DNA of 64,000 bases, taken from the NCBI RefSeq assembly GCF_000313135.1, contig NW_004457313.1:629878-693877 (forward strand). Direction: 5' to 3'. The notes beneath the pieces were generated by a model. That model did no database searches, was not told the DNA's origin, and saw only the letters and a list, made by a program, of their open reading frames with translations. Position numbers and translations under genes: made by a program. This stretch comes from Acanthamoeba castellanii str. Neff. Lineage: Eukaryota > Discosea > Longamoebia > Acanthamoebidae. Within the stretch, counting starts at the first letter, position 1; the number at the start of each line of letters is the position of its first letter. Of the stretch, positions 45,601 to 56,540 are shown one piece after another.

Positions 45601-46288
45601 TTTTTTTCGTGGCTCTTGCAGAACCTGACGCACCTTGACCTGGGGTGGAACCACATAACCCAAGTGGGTGCCCGCTCACTGGCCGACATGCTCAAGGCCA
45701 ATCGCGTGCTCTGCGGCCTCGGGCTGGAGGGCAACCGCATCACGGCCGAGGGCGGGATGTACCTGTGCGAGTCCCTGGAGAACAACCACGCGCTCACCTT
45801 CCTCAACATCGCCTCCTGCAACCTCCGGAAAACGGGCGGCACCAGCATCGCCGCCTTGCTGCGGAAAAATGCCACCCTCGAGGAGCTAATCGTCAAGAAG
45901 AACGGCCTCACGTCTCAAGGCGTCCAGGTGGGTCCCCAATCACAAGTCTGAGCTGAATGATTGAGCTCATGCCTGGTGCTTTCTCTCTTTTTCGCAGTCC
46001 TTGGCTGATGGTCTGAAGCGCAACCTGGTGCTGAAGAAGCTGGACCTGTGCGAGAATAGGATCGACCTTGACGGTGCGGTGGCACTGGCGGAGATCTTCA
46101 GGCTCAACAACGGTTCGTTTTCTATCGTCGCTAGCCACCAATGTACCTCACTTATTTATGCTCACAACATCTTTCCTGCAGGACTGACGCACGTGAAACT
46201 GGCCGGCAATGCCCTCACAGACGAGGGAGTGTTTGCACTGAAGGAGGCAGCCACCAGAAACACCAAGCTCACCTACACGTTCTCCTGA
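42697..46288 (+). CDS. coiled-coil protein with ribonuclease-inhibitor-type LRRs (NLRC3-like)
   Basis: The start at 42697 gives MSSTNAERKKSGSAY, then a Ser-rich disordered head. A coiled coil spans about residues 110-240 (ARVAELEREVATLRERVVDG, then LLEANKDGRDVLEEKYRLSN). The remainder, from about 43870, is a long run of RI-type LRRs of about 28 residues: LTSLNLSFAELGPKGVAPLA, LQRLNLQDNNIGSRGVVELA, IRSLDLWSNGIGPAGAASLA, VTTLDVSGNRLGVEGGKALA, LTHLDLGWNHITQVGARSLA and LKKLDLCENRIDLDGAVALA. It ends at TGA 46286. About 13 introns are inferred, several falling between repeats. There is no NACHT, kinase or membrane segment. It is a likely scaffold; partners unknown. Confidence 0.85.
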
Positions 46289-46488
46289 AGCTGCAAACTA
46301 TTACACTTGTCCTAATCGTTGTAGCATAGCCCATGTAGCTCAACTCTTGCTCGAACGGGCACGAGCCAATGAACATGTTCCCCCGATAATTTGAATACTG
46401 ATTTCGTTCCCCAAACGAAAATAAAAATGTAGCTTGAAAATTCTTACCCGCAGATCTCTGGCATTTGCGCCTTGTCTTGTTTATCGAA

Positions 46489-48385
46489 ATGGAGAGAACG
46501 GAAGAGGTCCCAGCCGAGCTTGCCGAGACCAACGATGAGCGATCTGTCGAGGTCTTCACCGACAGCCCGGCCACGCCACCTGCCAAATCGTACGCGCCCG
46601 CTTCGTTCTTCTGGAATTTCGCTTCTGCCTTGGCGCCGGTTTGCGGCCCCTCCGATTAACGCATGATTTCGTGTAGTGCCTCTTTCGAATCCGAAAATCA
46701 GGAAGTGGTTGAAGCCAAATCGCCGTCTCCATCTTCTTCGGGATCCTACACACCACAGAGCTCTAGGATGTCCGCGTCGTCCGCGTCTCCGTACACAGCT
46801 CGCGTGCGCGACACGGAATCGCCTCACATGGAGGACATGCAGCGACTCCTCACTTTCCAGGCGCGTCAAATCGTGGAACTGGAACGCCAGCTCGCCCAGC
46901 AGGTTCGATCTCCACCTCTCATCTCGGTGTTTTGTTCAAATCGGCCAACACGCCTTTGCGTTTCGCGCGTGCAGCGGCTTCAAATCCGAATCCTCAACTG
47001 GCGAACATCGGGCTACACGGTGCGAGCATTCAAGGGGGAGGTCAACCACGCCGGCCAGGTCTTCGCGCTAAAGCTCAACGAGAAGGGAGACGAAGTCGCC
47101 TCTGGCTCACAGGTGCCCGCTCCCTCAGCCATAAGCACGTCTCTGACAGAAGGCCTTATACAACGCCAGCCAGACTGACCATGACGACTGTTCTACACGG
47201 CGTGTAGGACAAGACCATCCTCGTGTGGAGCGTCAAAGGGGGACGATGCCTTCGTCGTCTGCGAGGACATGCGGCCGGCGTGTACTCTCTGGTACGGTAG
47301 TTGTTCACTCGTGACGCCACCGTCTCTCATCTCTCGCTAAACTCTCGCTGGTGCTCGCCCCCCCCCTCCCTCACGCAGGACGCTCAAGGAGACATGCTGG
47401 CCTCGGGCTCGGCGGACAAGGTGATCCTCACCTGGAAGTTTTCCACCGGCGAATCTCTTCTGGCCTTCAAGGGCCACAAGGGCACCGTGTACGCCGTCAA
47501 GCTCGCTGGTCACCTGCTGGTCTCCGGCTCTGCTGACCGAACGGTCAAGGTACTGCCGCGCGCCCTCCTTCCTCTTCTTCTTCTTCTTCATCTTCTTCCG
47601 TTTGCTCACGGATGCAATCCCTCTGCTAGGTTTGGGACGTTCGGACCGGTGAGCTGCTCAACTCCCTCGAAGGCCACACCGGGTCCATTTCTTCGCTGGC
47701 GATCATTCGTTCTGCGTCCTCCCCCTCCTCTTCGTCTTCATCGTCTTCTTCCTCTGCTCCGAGCCCGATCATCGCCTCGGCCTCCTTCGACAAGACCATC
47801 AAGCTGTGGAATCTCTACACGGGCGAGTGCGTCGGCACGCTGGAGGGTCACACCGACTTTGTCACCTGCGTCCGTGCCGTGGGCGACAGGACGCTGGTCT
47901 CAGCGAGCAACGACAAGACCATCAAGGCACGCCCCCCCACCCAATGCTTCCTCCGGGCTCCACCGAGCTTGCCTTCTTTCTGTCCTGGTGCTCATTCTCG
48001 TTCATTCTTTCTCCGCCTGTCGTGACCTGCAGGTGTGGGATCTCGAGCGACGGGAGTGTGTGCGCACGTTGACCGGCCACACTGAGTGGGTGAATGCGAT
48101 CGCGGTCGAACCAAATGGCCACGTCGTTGTTTCGCTCAGCAAGGACAGGAGCATCAAGGTGCGGACGCCGCCACGCGTGGAGGAGTGTAAGGTCTTTGGG
48201 CCGTCCAGCTTCTAACCAACCAAGTGTGAATGTATGTCCAGGTGTGGCACCTTCCCACCGGCGAGCTGCTGCGCGAGCTCAAAGGGCACCAGGCTTCGAT
48301 CCAGTGCCTCGAGCTTCTGCCCAACGGCATCCTCTCTGCGTCCGACGACGCCGCCATCAAGCTCTGGACCATGCTCTTCTGTTGA
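46489..48385 (+). CDS. WD40-repeat protein with short N-terminal coiled coil
   Basis: The start at 46489 gives MERTEEVPAELAETNDE, then a Ser/Pro-rich head, a short coiled coil (MQRLLTFQARQIVELERQLA), and six or seven WD repeats to the C-terminus: DKTILVWSVKGGRCLRRLRG, DKVILTWKFSTGESLLAFKG, VWDVRTGELLNSLEGHTGSI, DKTIKLWNLYTGECVGTLEG, VWDLERRECVRTLTGHTEWV and VWHLPTGELLRELKGHQ. It resembles TRAF7/FBXW7-type propellers but has no RING, zinc finger or F-box. A Ser-rich insert (47700-47760) lies within one blade. Three successive introns fall at exactly the same place in the blade (Lys|Val-Trp, phase 0). The intron at 47927 starts with GC. Stop TGA at 48383. Confidence 0.88.
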
Positions 48386-48549
48386 GTCAACTCGCCACGT
48401 CACCGACTGCAGGAAATATTTATTTATCTTTTTTCTTCCATTTTCCTTTCGGCGAGCAAGTCTGTGGTGTGCTGAGATCGTTCGCGTAGCGCAAGAGAAA
48501 GAGGAGGTGGTGGCGAACGAATCAAGAGGGCGACTCAACACAGATAAGC

Positions 48550-50532
48550 ATGGCCGAATCAACGGAAGATCCGGCCCTGGGCGTCAAAATCTTTGCCATC
48601 TTCGTCGTGTTTTTTTGCACGATTATTGGCACGTACGTGCTCTGGCTCACATCACCCTACACAAAGCTTTGCCCCTTTCTCTTGTCTTGAATGCTCAGTT
48701 TTCCTCCATCTCCAGCATTCCTCCGTTCATCCTCAGAACGGCTCAGTTGGAGATGACCGAGCAGCGACAACGACTGTTTTCCTGGATGAACTGTCTCGGT
48801 ATGTTATTCGCCGCACCTTGCACGTGCTCTCACTTCTCACTTGATGCTGTGCCGCGCTGCTCTGCTCTCAGGTGGTGGCATATTCCTCGGCTTTGGCTTC
48901 CTGCACATCCTGCCGGAGGCTGCGTACGTCGATGCGCATTCCCTGGTGGAGGCTAAGTAAAGAGAGTGGAGTGGACTAGAGAGTGGAGTGGCCCCAGGTT
49001 GGATTGAGCGAGTGATGTGACTGTCCAGGCACCGTCTCCCCTTTGTGATGCTAACCTCAGCTCCAATCGCGTTTTCTTTTTTCTTGACAGACAGGACTTC
49101 AAAGCCGACACCAATGTACCTCTCCATGACCCAGGCGCTTGCTTTGCTTCCCTGATTGCGACTAATAAGGACTGTGTGCTTCTTCTTCTTCTTCTTCTCT
49201 TTCTTGGTACTCGACAGGGGTTCCCGCTTATTTATTTCCTGGCGCTGTGTGGGTTCATGCTCATCCTGCTCGTGGAGAAGTTCTTCACCTGGCTGAGCGA
49301 GCGAGCCAGCGGCAACAACAAGTTCGAGAAGATCGATGATTCGGAGGAGCTCCAAGATCTTGGTGCTGGCGATCTTGACGACATGGAGGCCGTCGGCGAC
49401 GAGGACGCGCAGGCGATTGTGCTGGACGGCGGCGACGATGGTGACGCTGACGGCGCGGAACTCTCCGTCAATGGCGACGCACCGGCCATTAAGAAAGCGA
49501 AGAAAAAGAAGAAGAAGCACGGAACGACGCACCAGCACGACTCTGCCTCCCATGGCCACTCGCAAGGCCACGGCCACTCGCACGGCCTCCCGTTGAACGT
49601 GGAATCGCCGCTGCTGCCCTACATCCTCACCGTCGGTGCGAACCACATTCCTCCCTCTGCGATGTCAATGCCCATGGCTGCGAGCGCCAACACTCACACG
49701 TGGCGACAACCTGCTGGCAGGTCTCTCCTTCCATTCGTTCTTCGAGGGTATGGCGCTTGCTCTCACCCGCCGCTTCATCACCGCCATCGTCATTCTCATC
49801 GGTACGTCGGCAGTGACGTCACCGCATGCCGCTGGTTCTTGTTTGATTCGAGAATCCTTCTGACTCACTCCAATTTCCTTTCATGTGCGCGCCAGGCCTC
49901 GCGGTGCACAAGTCCGCCGAGACCTTTGCCATCGGGGTCAAGCTCGTCAACACGAACATCAGCAGCCGCAAGTGGGTGTGGCTCATGCTCACCTACTCGG
50001 CCATCACCCCGCTCGGCATCGTGACAGGTACCTCTTACCCTGTCTACCTCCTGCAAATCGAATGGTGCGCCTAGATCTCATGGCTCTACTCGTTACAACA
50101 ATGCGCGTACGTTTGGCCAGGCATCCTGATCGAGAACTCGGTTTCGGCGAGCGCGTTGGAGAGTGTGTCGTCTGTCCTCCAGTCGATCACTGTCGGTACG
50201 AACATCGTCGTAGTCGTCGCCTTTCTTCCCCTTTCTCCCCACTACGCCATCCAGCGTAGAGAAGCTGCTCAACACGTGCGGTCTTTGATCACGCTGCAGG
50301 TACCTTCCTGTACGTCGGCATTCTGGGCACCGTGGTGGAGGAGTTCTCCACGCACAAGGGCATCGTGCCCAAGGCCTGCCTCTTCTTCTTCGGTACGTTC
50401 ACCTTCGCAATCACACTGCACACCTCTCTCCTCACCTCCTACCTATCTAACATGTATACGTGTTTCATGTCAGGCCTGTTGGCGATGGGCCTGCTGAGCA
50501 TGCTGGACCCACCAGCGACCACGGCCAGATGA
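48550..50532 (+). CDS. ZIP-family (SLC39) metal transporter
   Basis: Imports zinc or related metals into the cytosol. The start at 48550 gives MAESTEDPALGVKIF and the first membrane helix (FAIFVVFFCTIIG). Others follow: TIPPFILRT, GGIFLGFGFLHILPEAA, LIYFLALCGFMLILLVEKFF, then a long cytosolic loop with an acidic stretch, a Lys run and a His-rich metal-binding segment (DSASHGHSQGHGHSHGLP). The core transport helices carry LAGLSFHSFFEGMALAL (HSxxEG) and GLAVHKSAETFAIG (HKxxE), the family's binuclear metal site. The C-terminal helices include FLYVGILGTVVEEF. About nine small introns are inferred. It is closest in layout to the ZIP1/2/3 subgroup. The exon around 48870-49130 (TM3 to loop) is the least certain. 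Confidence 0.9.
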
Positions 50533-50862
50533 GTTTTTATTTTTGGTGACGTCAGCATTCTCTACATTCCTGTTAATCTGATAATTAGCAGCAATAATTA
50601 ATTCGATGTTGTTCGAATTGCTGCCTTTGGGCCACCGACACAACCCTCGCGTGCGCTAGTCACCACACCAGCCTCCACTCTCTTCTGCTCGTGCATCTTC
50701 TTTCAACCTCGTATCGTAGCGGCTCTCTTCATCACAACCCATAAGATTTTTGATCTCTTCTTATCTCTATTGTTCTTCTGTAGATTATCACTTCTCAATC
50801 ACAAGGGGTGGACGCGCTGAAAGCACACACCATCGATCAATAACAACAAGCTACAACACAAG
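50533..50862. promoter_or_regulatory. intergenic region with TGACGTCA
   Basis: 330 bp between the ZIP stop and the CRIB-Tudor gene start. A CRE-type palindrome TGACGTCA lies at 50547-50554. The rest is T/C-rich with nothing recognisable. Confidence 0.4.
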
Positions 50863-52498
50863 ATGAACGGATCTGCGGCAGCGGCATCGCCGGCTCTCTT
50901 GGACAAGAAGGCGGCCAAGCTGAAGTATAAGGAGGAGAGGAAGAGGATCAAGGAGAAGGAAAAGGAGATGAAGGAGCAGAAGAAGAAGGAGGCCAAGGAG
51001 GCCAAGAAGCGCGGCAAGGGCTTCGTGGGTGCCTCCATCAGCGGGCCTACCAACTTCTCGCACGACACCCACGTAGGCTGGGACATGGACCACGGCTTCG
51101 AGGTACTCCACGACTCGCTCTACTCTCTTCCTTCCATCTTGGGGGGGTCCTTGCACATTCCATTTTGTGTAGAGAGCGCATCGATGACCATGCTATCTGC
51201 AATCTGAGATTGAGAGCTCTAATGGCGAGTGCAGGTGCGCAACATTCCAGCCGAGTGGAAGCGACTGTTCATGGAGGCGGGCGTCAAAAAGAGCGAGCTC
51301 CAGGTGCGGTCTTGGTGTTGCTTTTCTTTGAAGCTCACTTTCTCCGCCTCTCGCTCTCCACTCACCTGTGCCGCTCTACTCCGCCGCACCTGGCTTTCTT
51401 TTGCGTCACCACCACCTCTACCAGGACCCGGAGACCAGGAAGGCCATCCTCAACGCCGTTCGCCAGTCTGTCTACGGCGCGCCGCCCGCGCCTCCATCCG
51501 GCGGTGCGTGCCTCCACACGTTGGACCCGGCCTCTTCTTCATCGTCTTCCCTTCTCATCGTGATGTGTTCGTTCTCTTCTTGGTTTCTTCTTCTTTTGTT
51601 GGCGTGTGTGCAGTGCTGGGCGTGGCCGGGCCGCCCGCGCCTCCGGCCCNNNNNNNNNNNNNNNNNNNNNNNNNNNNNNNNNNNNNNNNNNNNNNNNNNN
51701 NNNNNNNNNNNNNNNNNNNNNNNNNNNNNNNNNNNNNNNNNNNNNNNNNNNNNNNNNNNNNNNNNNNNNNNNNNNNNNNNNNNNNNNNNNNNNNNNNNNN
51801 NNNNNNNNNNNNNNNNNNNNNNNNNNCCTGGTGCCCCCGCCTCTGCCTCCGCGCGTCGACATCGAGCCCGGCTTCAAGGGCCAGGCCCTGTGGAGCGAAG
51901 ACGGCAACTGGTGCGTCGTCCTGCCGCCACTGACCCACTCTCAGGCCTGAGCGATCCACTCACTCTCTTTCATCAGGTACCAGGCGGTGGTCGACTCCAT
52001 CAGCGATCAGGACGGCGTCAAGTACTACGCGGTCACCTTCACCGAGTACGGCAACCAAGAAACGGTGCGTGCTCCTTTCTCGTGTGTGTGTGTGTGTGTG
52101 TCGATTCGTGTTGTGTGTGTGTGTGTGTTTGTGCGTGTGTGCGTGTGCGTGTTTGAAACTTTAGAGGTTGACGTCGATCCACGACGTAGGTGACGGAGAG
52201 CGGATTGCGAAACGCGGATGGATCGCCGATCGACGGTGGTGGCTCGTCGTCGGCGCCCGGCGCCCCGGCGCCACCGGCCGGCGGAGTCGACCTGGCGGCG
52301 CTGCTGCAGGCCAAGGCCAACGCGCTCAAGACGCCCGATCTCACCAACATGTCCGAACAGCAGGAGGGCAACATCGTGGACGCCATCCAGAACGCGCTCT
52401 CGTCCCGCAGGCAGGGCATGTGCTACTCGGTCTACGGGCAGGACGCCGGCCAGGACGGCTGGGACGATGACGACGACGAGTCCTGGATGGACTTCTAA
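50863..52498 (+). CDS. WASP-like protein with CRIB, Tudor and acidic C-terminus
   Basis: Exons: 50863-51102, 51235-51303, 51425-51503, about 51614 through the gap to 51911, about 51977-52063 and about 52190-52498. The N-terminus is strongly basic (YKEERKRIKEKEKEMKEQKK). A CRIB/PBD follows: ISGPTNFSHDTHVGWDMDHG, FEVRNIPAEWKRLFMEAGV and LQDPETRKAILNAV, as in WASP and PAK, which bind Rac/Cdc42. A Pro-rich stretch (VYGAPPAPPSG, AGPPAPPA) enters an assembly gap. After it comes LVPPPLPPRVDIEPGF and then an SMN-type Tudor domain: ALWSEDGNWYQAVVDSI and FTEYGNQE. The C-terminus has VDLAALLQAKANALK, then IVDAIQNALSSRRQGM (like the WASP central helix), then DDDDDESWMDF, an acidic tail with a Trp as in Arp2/3 activators. 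A canonical WH2 is not clear. The frames on either side of the gap do not match its stated length. Confidence 0.78.
51650..51826. other. assembly gap (177 N)
   Basis: The gap lies inside the proline-rich region of the CRIB-Tudor gene. Upstream and downstream coding frames differ by one step if 177 is the true length, so the gap is mis-sized or contains an intron. Confidence 0.95.
52083..52156. repeat. (GT)n/(GTGTGC)n repeat in CRIB-Tudor intron
   Basis: Two GT-rich runs separated by TCGATTCGTGT, inside the intron following the Tudor exon. Confidence 0.85.
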
Positions 52499-52684
52499 GA
52501 TCGCTTCTGCTGCTCCTTGCATGGCAGCACTACGTCAAGGGAAGAAGTGGAAGTTGGAAGAGAGAAGCAGCATGTCGTCTATCTGCATCAATGTAAAGTG
52601 TACCCCACGGTTTGATATTTTTTATATATTTATGCGGAGTAGATTTCTTTTTCTTTTTTTCTTGTGTAGAGCCACAACAATCAG

Positions 52685-55600
52685 ATGATGTGGTGGGCCA
52701 CCAACAGCATGCGGCGGCCATACATCGCGAGTTGGACGGTGCTTGCGTGCCTTGTGCTCGCTGCCTGCACCACTTCCACTGCCGATGAGGCCTCCAGATC
52801 ATCTTTCCTTTACACAAGGGTAGCAGCCCCTTAGAAGTTTCTTTACACCAAATGCAAAAAATAATCAGGCCGCACACTCATCCTCTGGCATCTCGCCCAC
52901 ACAGGAGCCGATAGCGGTCGATCTCAGAATCAACGTGGTGCTGGTGGGGCTGAACGGCGACGGGGCCTTCACCTACAAGCTCCCAGAGTCGCGGCTGGCC
53001 TCGCTGCTCGCGACAGCACTGCCCACCTACCGCCCGTCGCTGGTGGAGGAGGAAAGGCCGCTCAATGTGGAGTACACCCTGCGATACGATGTGCACCACC
53101 AGCACAACATAGGCACCTTCACCAAGATGCTCGGCGAGGAGCTCAGCAAGCTCGGGCCTGTACGTTGCGACACTCACCACACAACACACTCACTTGTCGC
53201 GCGCTTTACTCATCACACCCACTGTCGCACACGATCCAGCCGGACAGAGGCGCGACGCTGACGGACTACGCGGTTCCCCCGAGCGCACTGCAAGCGTGGC
53301 AGTCCTACTTTGACTCCATCACCGTCGCGGTACGCAGTGCACACTTTTTCGTTTATGTTCTTCTGTGCTTTGCTTGGTGTCCACATTGTGTCACAGCACT
53401 TTCAAACGGTGGTGGTTGGGTGGTGGCTGGTGGCTGGTGGCTGGTGGTGAACATCAGGACGAGTACAGCATCATTCTGCTCAATCCGTGTAAGCGCGCGT
53501 TGGAAAACGCGAGGACGGGTGCTGAGGGCACCACTGTCGAGCCCCGGTGGCAGTACCACTACAACTACGACGGAGCCCCCACCCAAGGTAATGACACACA
53601 CACACAACGACATGCCAGATCACACACACATACACACACACACCACAACACGGGCTTTACCGCACCCTCGCGGCTAACACCCAACGACGAACAACTTATG
53701 AGAGGTCACCAATGGGCTGACACACTTGATCTATTCATCTATTTCTTCTCCAGCGTGGGTGTCCGAGGGCCGCTACACGGTGGTGGATCTGAGCGCTGGG
53801 CCGGTGGTCTACGGACCCTCGGACGTGGGCGAGGGAGCAGTCACGGCCGGTACGTACCCGTTACCCCTTCATACCAACCAATCAATCGCTGGAGTGTGCG
53901 TTCGCACTCCGTTGCGTGCTTGCTTGCCTACTGACCGCCTCGTCGATCAGCCTCCTTGCCTCGCCTTGGGAAGTTCCACAACAAACTGAGGACGCTGGGC
54001 CAAAACAGACTCTACGAGCGCTACACCGTACATTACCCCCCCACCTCTCTCTTCCAATCATCCTCGCGCCCGCGGGCACGTGGTTGTAGCCTCCTCCCCT
54101 CCTCCCCACCACATGTGGCGGCTCATCGGCGCCCTGGCCTGGTGAGCAGGTGAGCGATTTCGCCGAGATCGAAGCCCACATCGCCACGACCGTGATCTCG
54201 GCCATCCAGCACGTCTTTGTGCCCGACATCCGGTTCCCTGCCGTCCAAGCCGACAAGGTACGCCTCTGGGGCAAGCTTGATGGGGGGGGGTAAGGCCTGT
54301 TTGGCATTCCGCTCATGCTCATCTTTCACCGGTCGACGTGCACGTACCACTTAGGTCTTGGTCCCGATCGTCGTGCTACGGAACCACGTCGAGTTCAATC
54401 CGTGGCGCAAGGGCCACCCGTATTCGATCGACATCGACGCCATCAGGAGGGAGGTGGCCAAGCTGGCTCTGCCTAACCAGGAGGTGACGATCGTGACCGA
54501 CCTGCACGGCCTGCACGAGCACAAGCACATCGCCCTCGCCCTCGCCAAGGCCCACAAGACCGACACCGTCCACGAGCTCAACGTGTGGGGCCGTTATGAC
54601 GTACGTCTGCAACTGACCGATGCAAATTCATGGGATTCTCTCCCGTGCACGGCTTGGCTCACCCGATGTGATGATGGTGTCTTTCTTACCCGACGCGTAA
54701 ACAGGCGAAGGAGAAGCCCTACATCGACGGTCGCGCGCTGCTGCAGCAGATGAAGGACGCGCAGGACATCATCACCTCCGGGTTCCTTCAGTCGGCCGAA
54801 GAGCGCGCTCATCTGTCCGCCTTCTTCTCTCGGTACGCCGCACCTCTCCCCCTGCGCGGTTCGTAGTTCGCTCACCACGCACCGCTGGGCTTGATGGGGT
54901 TAACACATAGGTCGCAGCCAGCGGCCCAGGCCTCGGCCTCGGATTCGCAGAAGGCGTCGCGTCCGCTGGGCACCCGCATCCTGCCCGTCTACGTTTTCTC
55001 CCTCCTGCTTTCTCCTCACCTCCAGAACTCTCTGCTCGACCGCAGCTCTCTATACACTGCGTGCGTACCCCACACCACCGCACTCCACTGCACACAGCAA
55101 CTGCTGATATCGCGAGATTCTTTCTCTGCGATGCAGGTCGGCCGAGGGCGTGATTGTGCTGCAAACGAATTCGACGGAGGTGCCGGTGCCCTACTTTGCC
55201 CAGGACTCGCCCGTGTTGGTCCACCCGAACGACCCCACGCGGTACATCATCGCCGGCATCGCCACTGCCCTGGGTGCCCTCAACACGCCCCTCCAGCGCT
55301 ACTCCCCCCTTCACTCGCGCGTCTTGCAGTCCCACATGTGGGCCAACGGGTACGCCCCCCCCCCAACTCATCCCACTGGCTGACCAGTGAACTAAAACAA
55401 AAATGCGCGACTGGTGGACGGGCAGACATCACCCGTTCGGGCCGTACGCCACGACGACGGGCATTTCGCGGGTGTTCGTGGACATGGTGACCAGGAATGC
55501 CGTGCTGTCGCGCTTGGACCAGGCCCTCAAGAAGATCCACAAGTCCATCGCCGACGTCGACCGGTTCGCCAAGGTAAGACTTGTAGAGGGCGGTCAGGAC

Positions 55601-56540
55601 TTGTTGCGTTTCGTGCCGTGAGCGAGACCCGCGGAGCTGATCGCATGTGTATGTGCTGTCGCTGCAGCGGTACCTGTACGACCCCTTCGGCGAGAACATA
55701 ACGATGACCGAATTCCAGGGGAGAACCGTCGGTTCGACGACCGAGTTCACCGGCTCGATGGCGGTGCGCTCACCTACCCAAGACTTTTGATTCACCGCAG
55801 GTGCATGTGCACCGTTGGAGGGGGGAGGGGGCTCATGCTGGGCTGTGTGGTTGGTGTGTATGTGACCAGGACCTTGAGCCCGGCTCCAATGGCCCCGAGC
55901 TATGGCAGAGCTCGGAGGGCGAGAGGACCTCCACGTTCCTGCACTTTCAGGAACTGCCCGCTTCCACCGGTCCGCTCTCCATTCACTACTCGGCTCCGTG
56001 TTCGGTAGTGCTCACCGTTTTTCGTGTCGTGTGCCAACGCCAACAGTCGAGCGGCTGTACGGCGAAATGAATAGGCTCGAGGGCATGTTCCATCGCGTCG
56101 GCGGGCTCCTGCGGGACTACAAGCTCAATGAAGCCTATGAAGTACAACAACTGCTGCCTTCCAACGCCTCTTCATGCCGCATTATGAACTTACGGCCGCG
56201 TGCCAATTCAAACCACAGGTGTCGAGCTCGCTGGGGCTCGCAGCGATGACCTTTGCCCAGTACGTGAGGGACGAGATCCAGGCGGCCGAGGCCGAGCTCG
56301 TTTGTTGCATTCTGCAGCACACCCCGACCCATTCCTCGTTCTTTGGCGACCTCCTCCAGTACTTCCTCGTGTACGAGTTCTTGCCCCACGTCTTGCCCCA
56401 ATCTGACTGCTTCGCACGACTGACACTGGCGGGACACGCACAATAGCTTCGTGGTGGCGGTGCTCTTCATGCTGGCGCTGGTCGTCTTCCTCAAGAAGAA
56501 GCCCCAGACCAAGCAGTCCCTGCTGTCCAAGCGCCGATGA
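52685..56540 (+). CDS. type I membrane protein of the plant At5g58100/DUF7906-like family
   Basis: The start at 52685 gives MMWWATNSMRRPYIAS and a signal peptide (WTVLACLVLAACTTSTA). A long lumenal domain follows: LRINVVLVGLNGDGAFTYKL, YHYNYDGAPTQAWVSEGRYT, VVDLSAGPVVYGPSD, VLVPIVVLRNHVEFNPWRKG, EVTIVTDLHGLHEHKHIALA, GTRILPVYVFSL, VIVLQTNSTEVPVPYFAQDS, RYIIAGIATALGALNTPLQR, MWANGHHPFGPYATTTGIS and VERLYGEMNRLEGMFHRVGG. Near the C-terminus is one membrane segment (FVVAVLFMLALVVFLKKK) with a short Lys/Arg-rich cytosolic tail, consistent with ER or Golgi. The motif order matches, as I recall it, a plant family of exine/ER membrane proteins; the biochemical role is unknown. About 16 introns are inferred; the last, at about 56405-56446, is inferred from frame. 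Confidence 0.75.
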
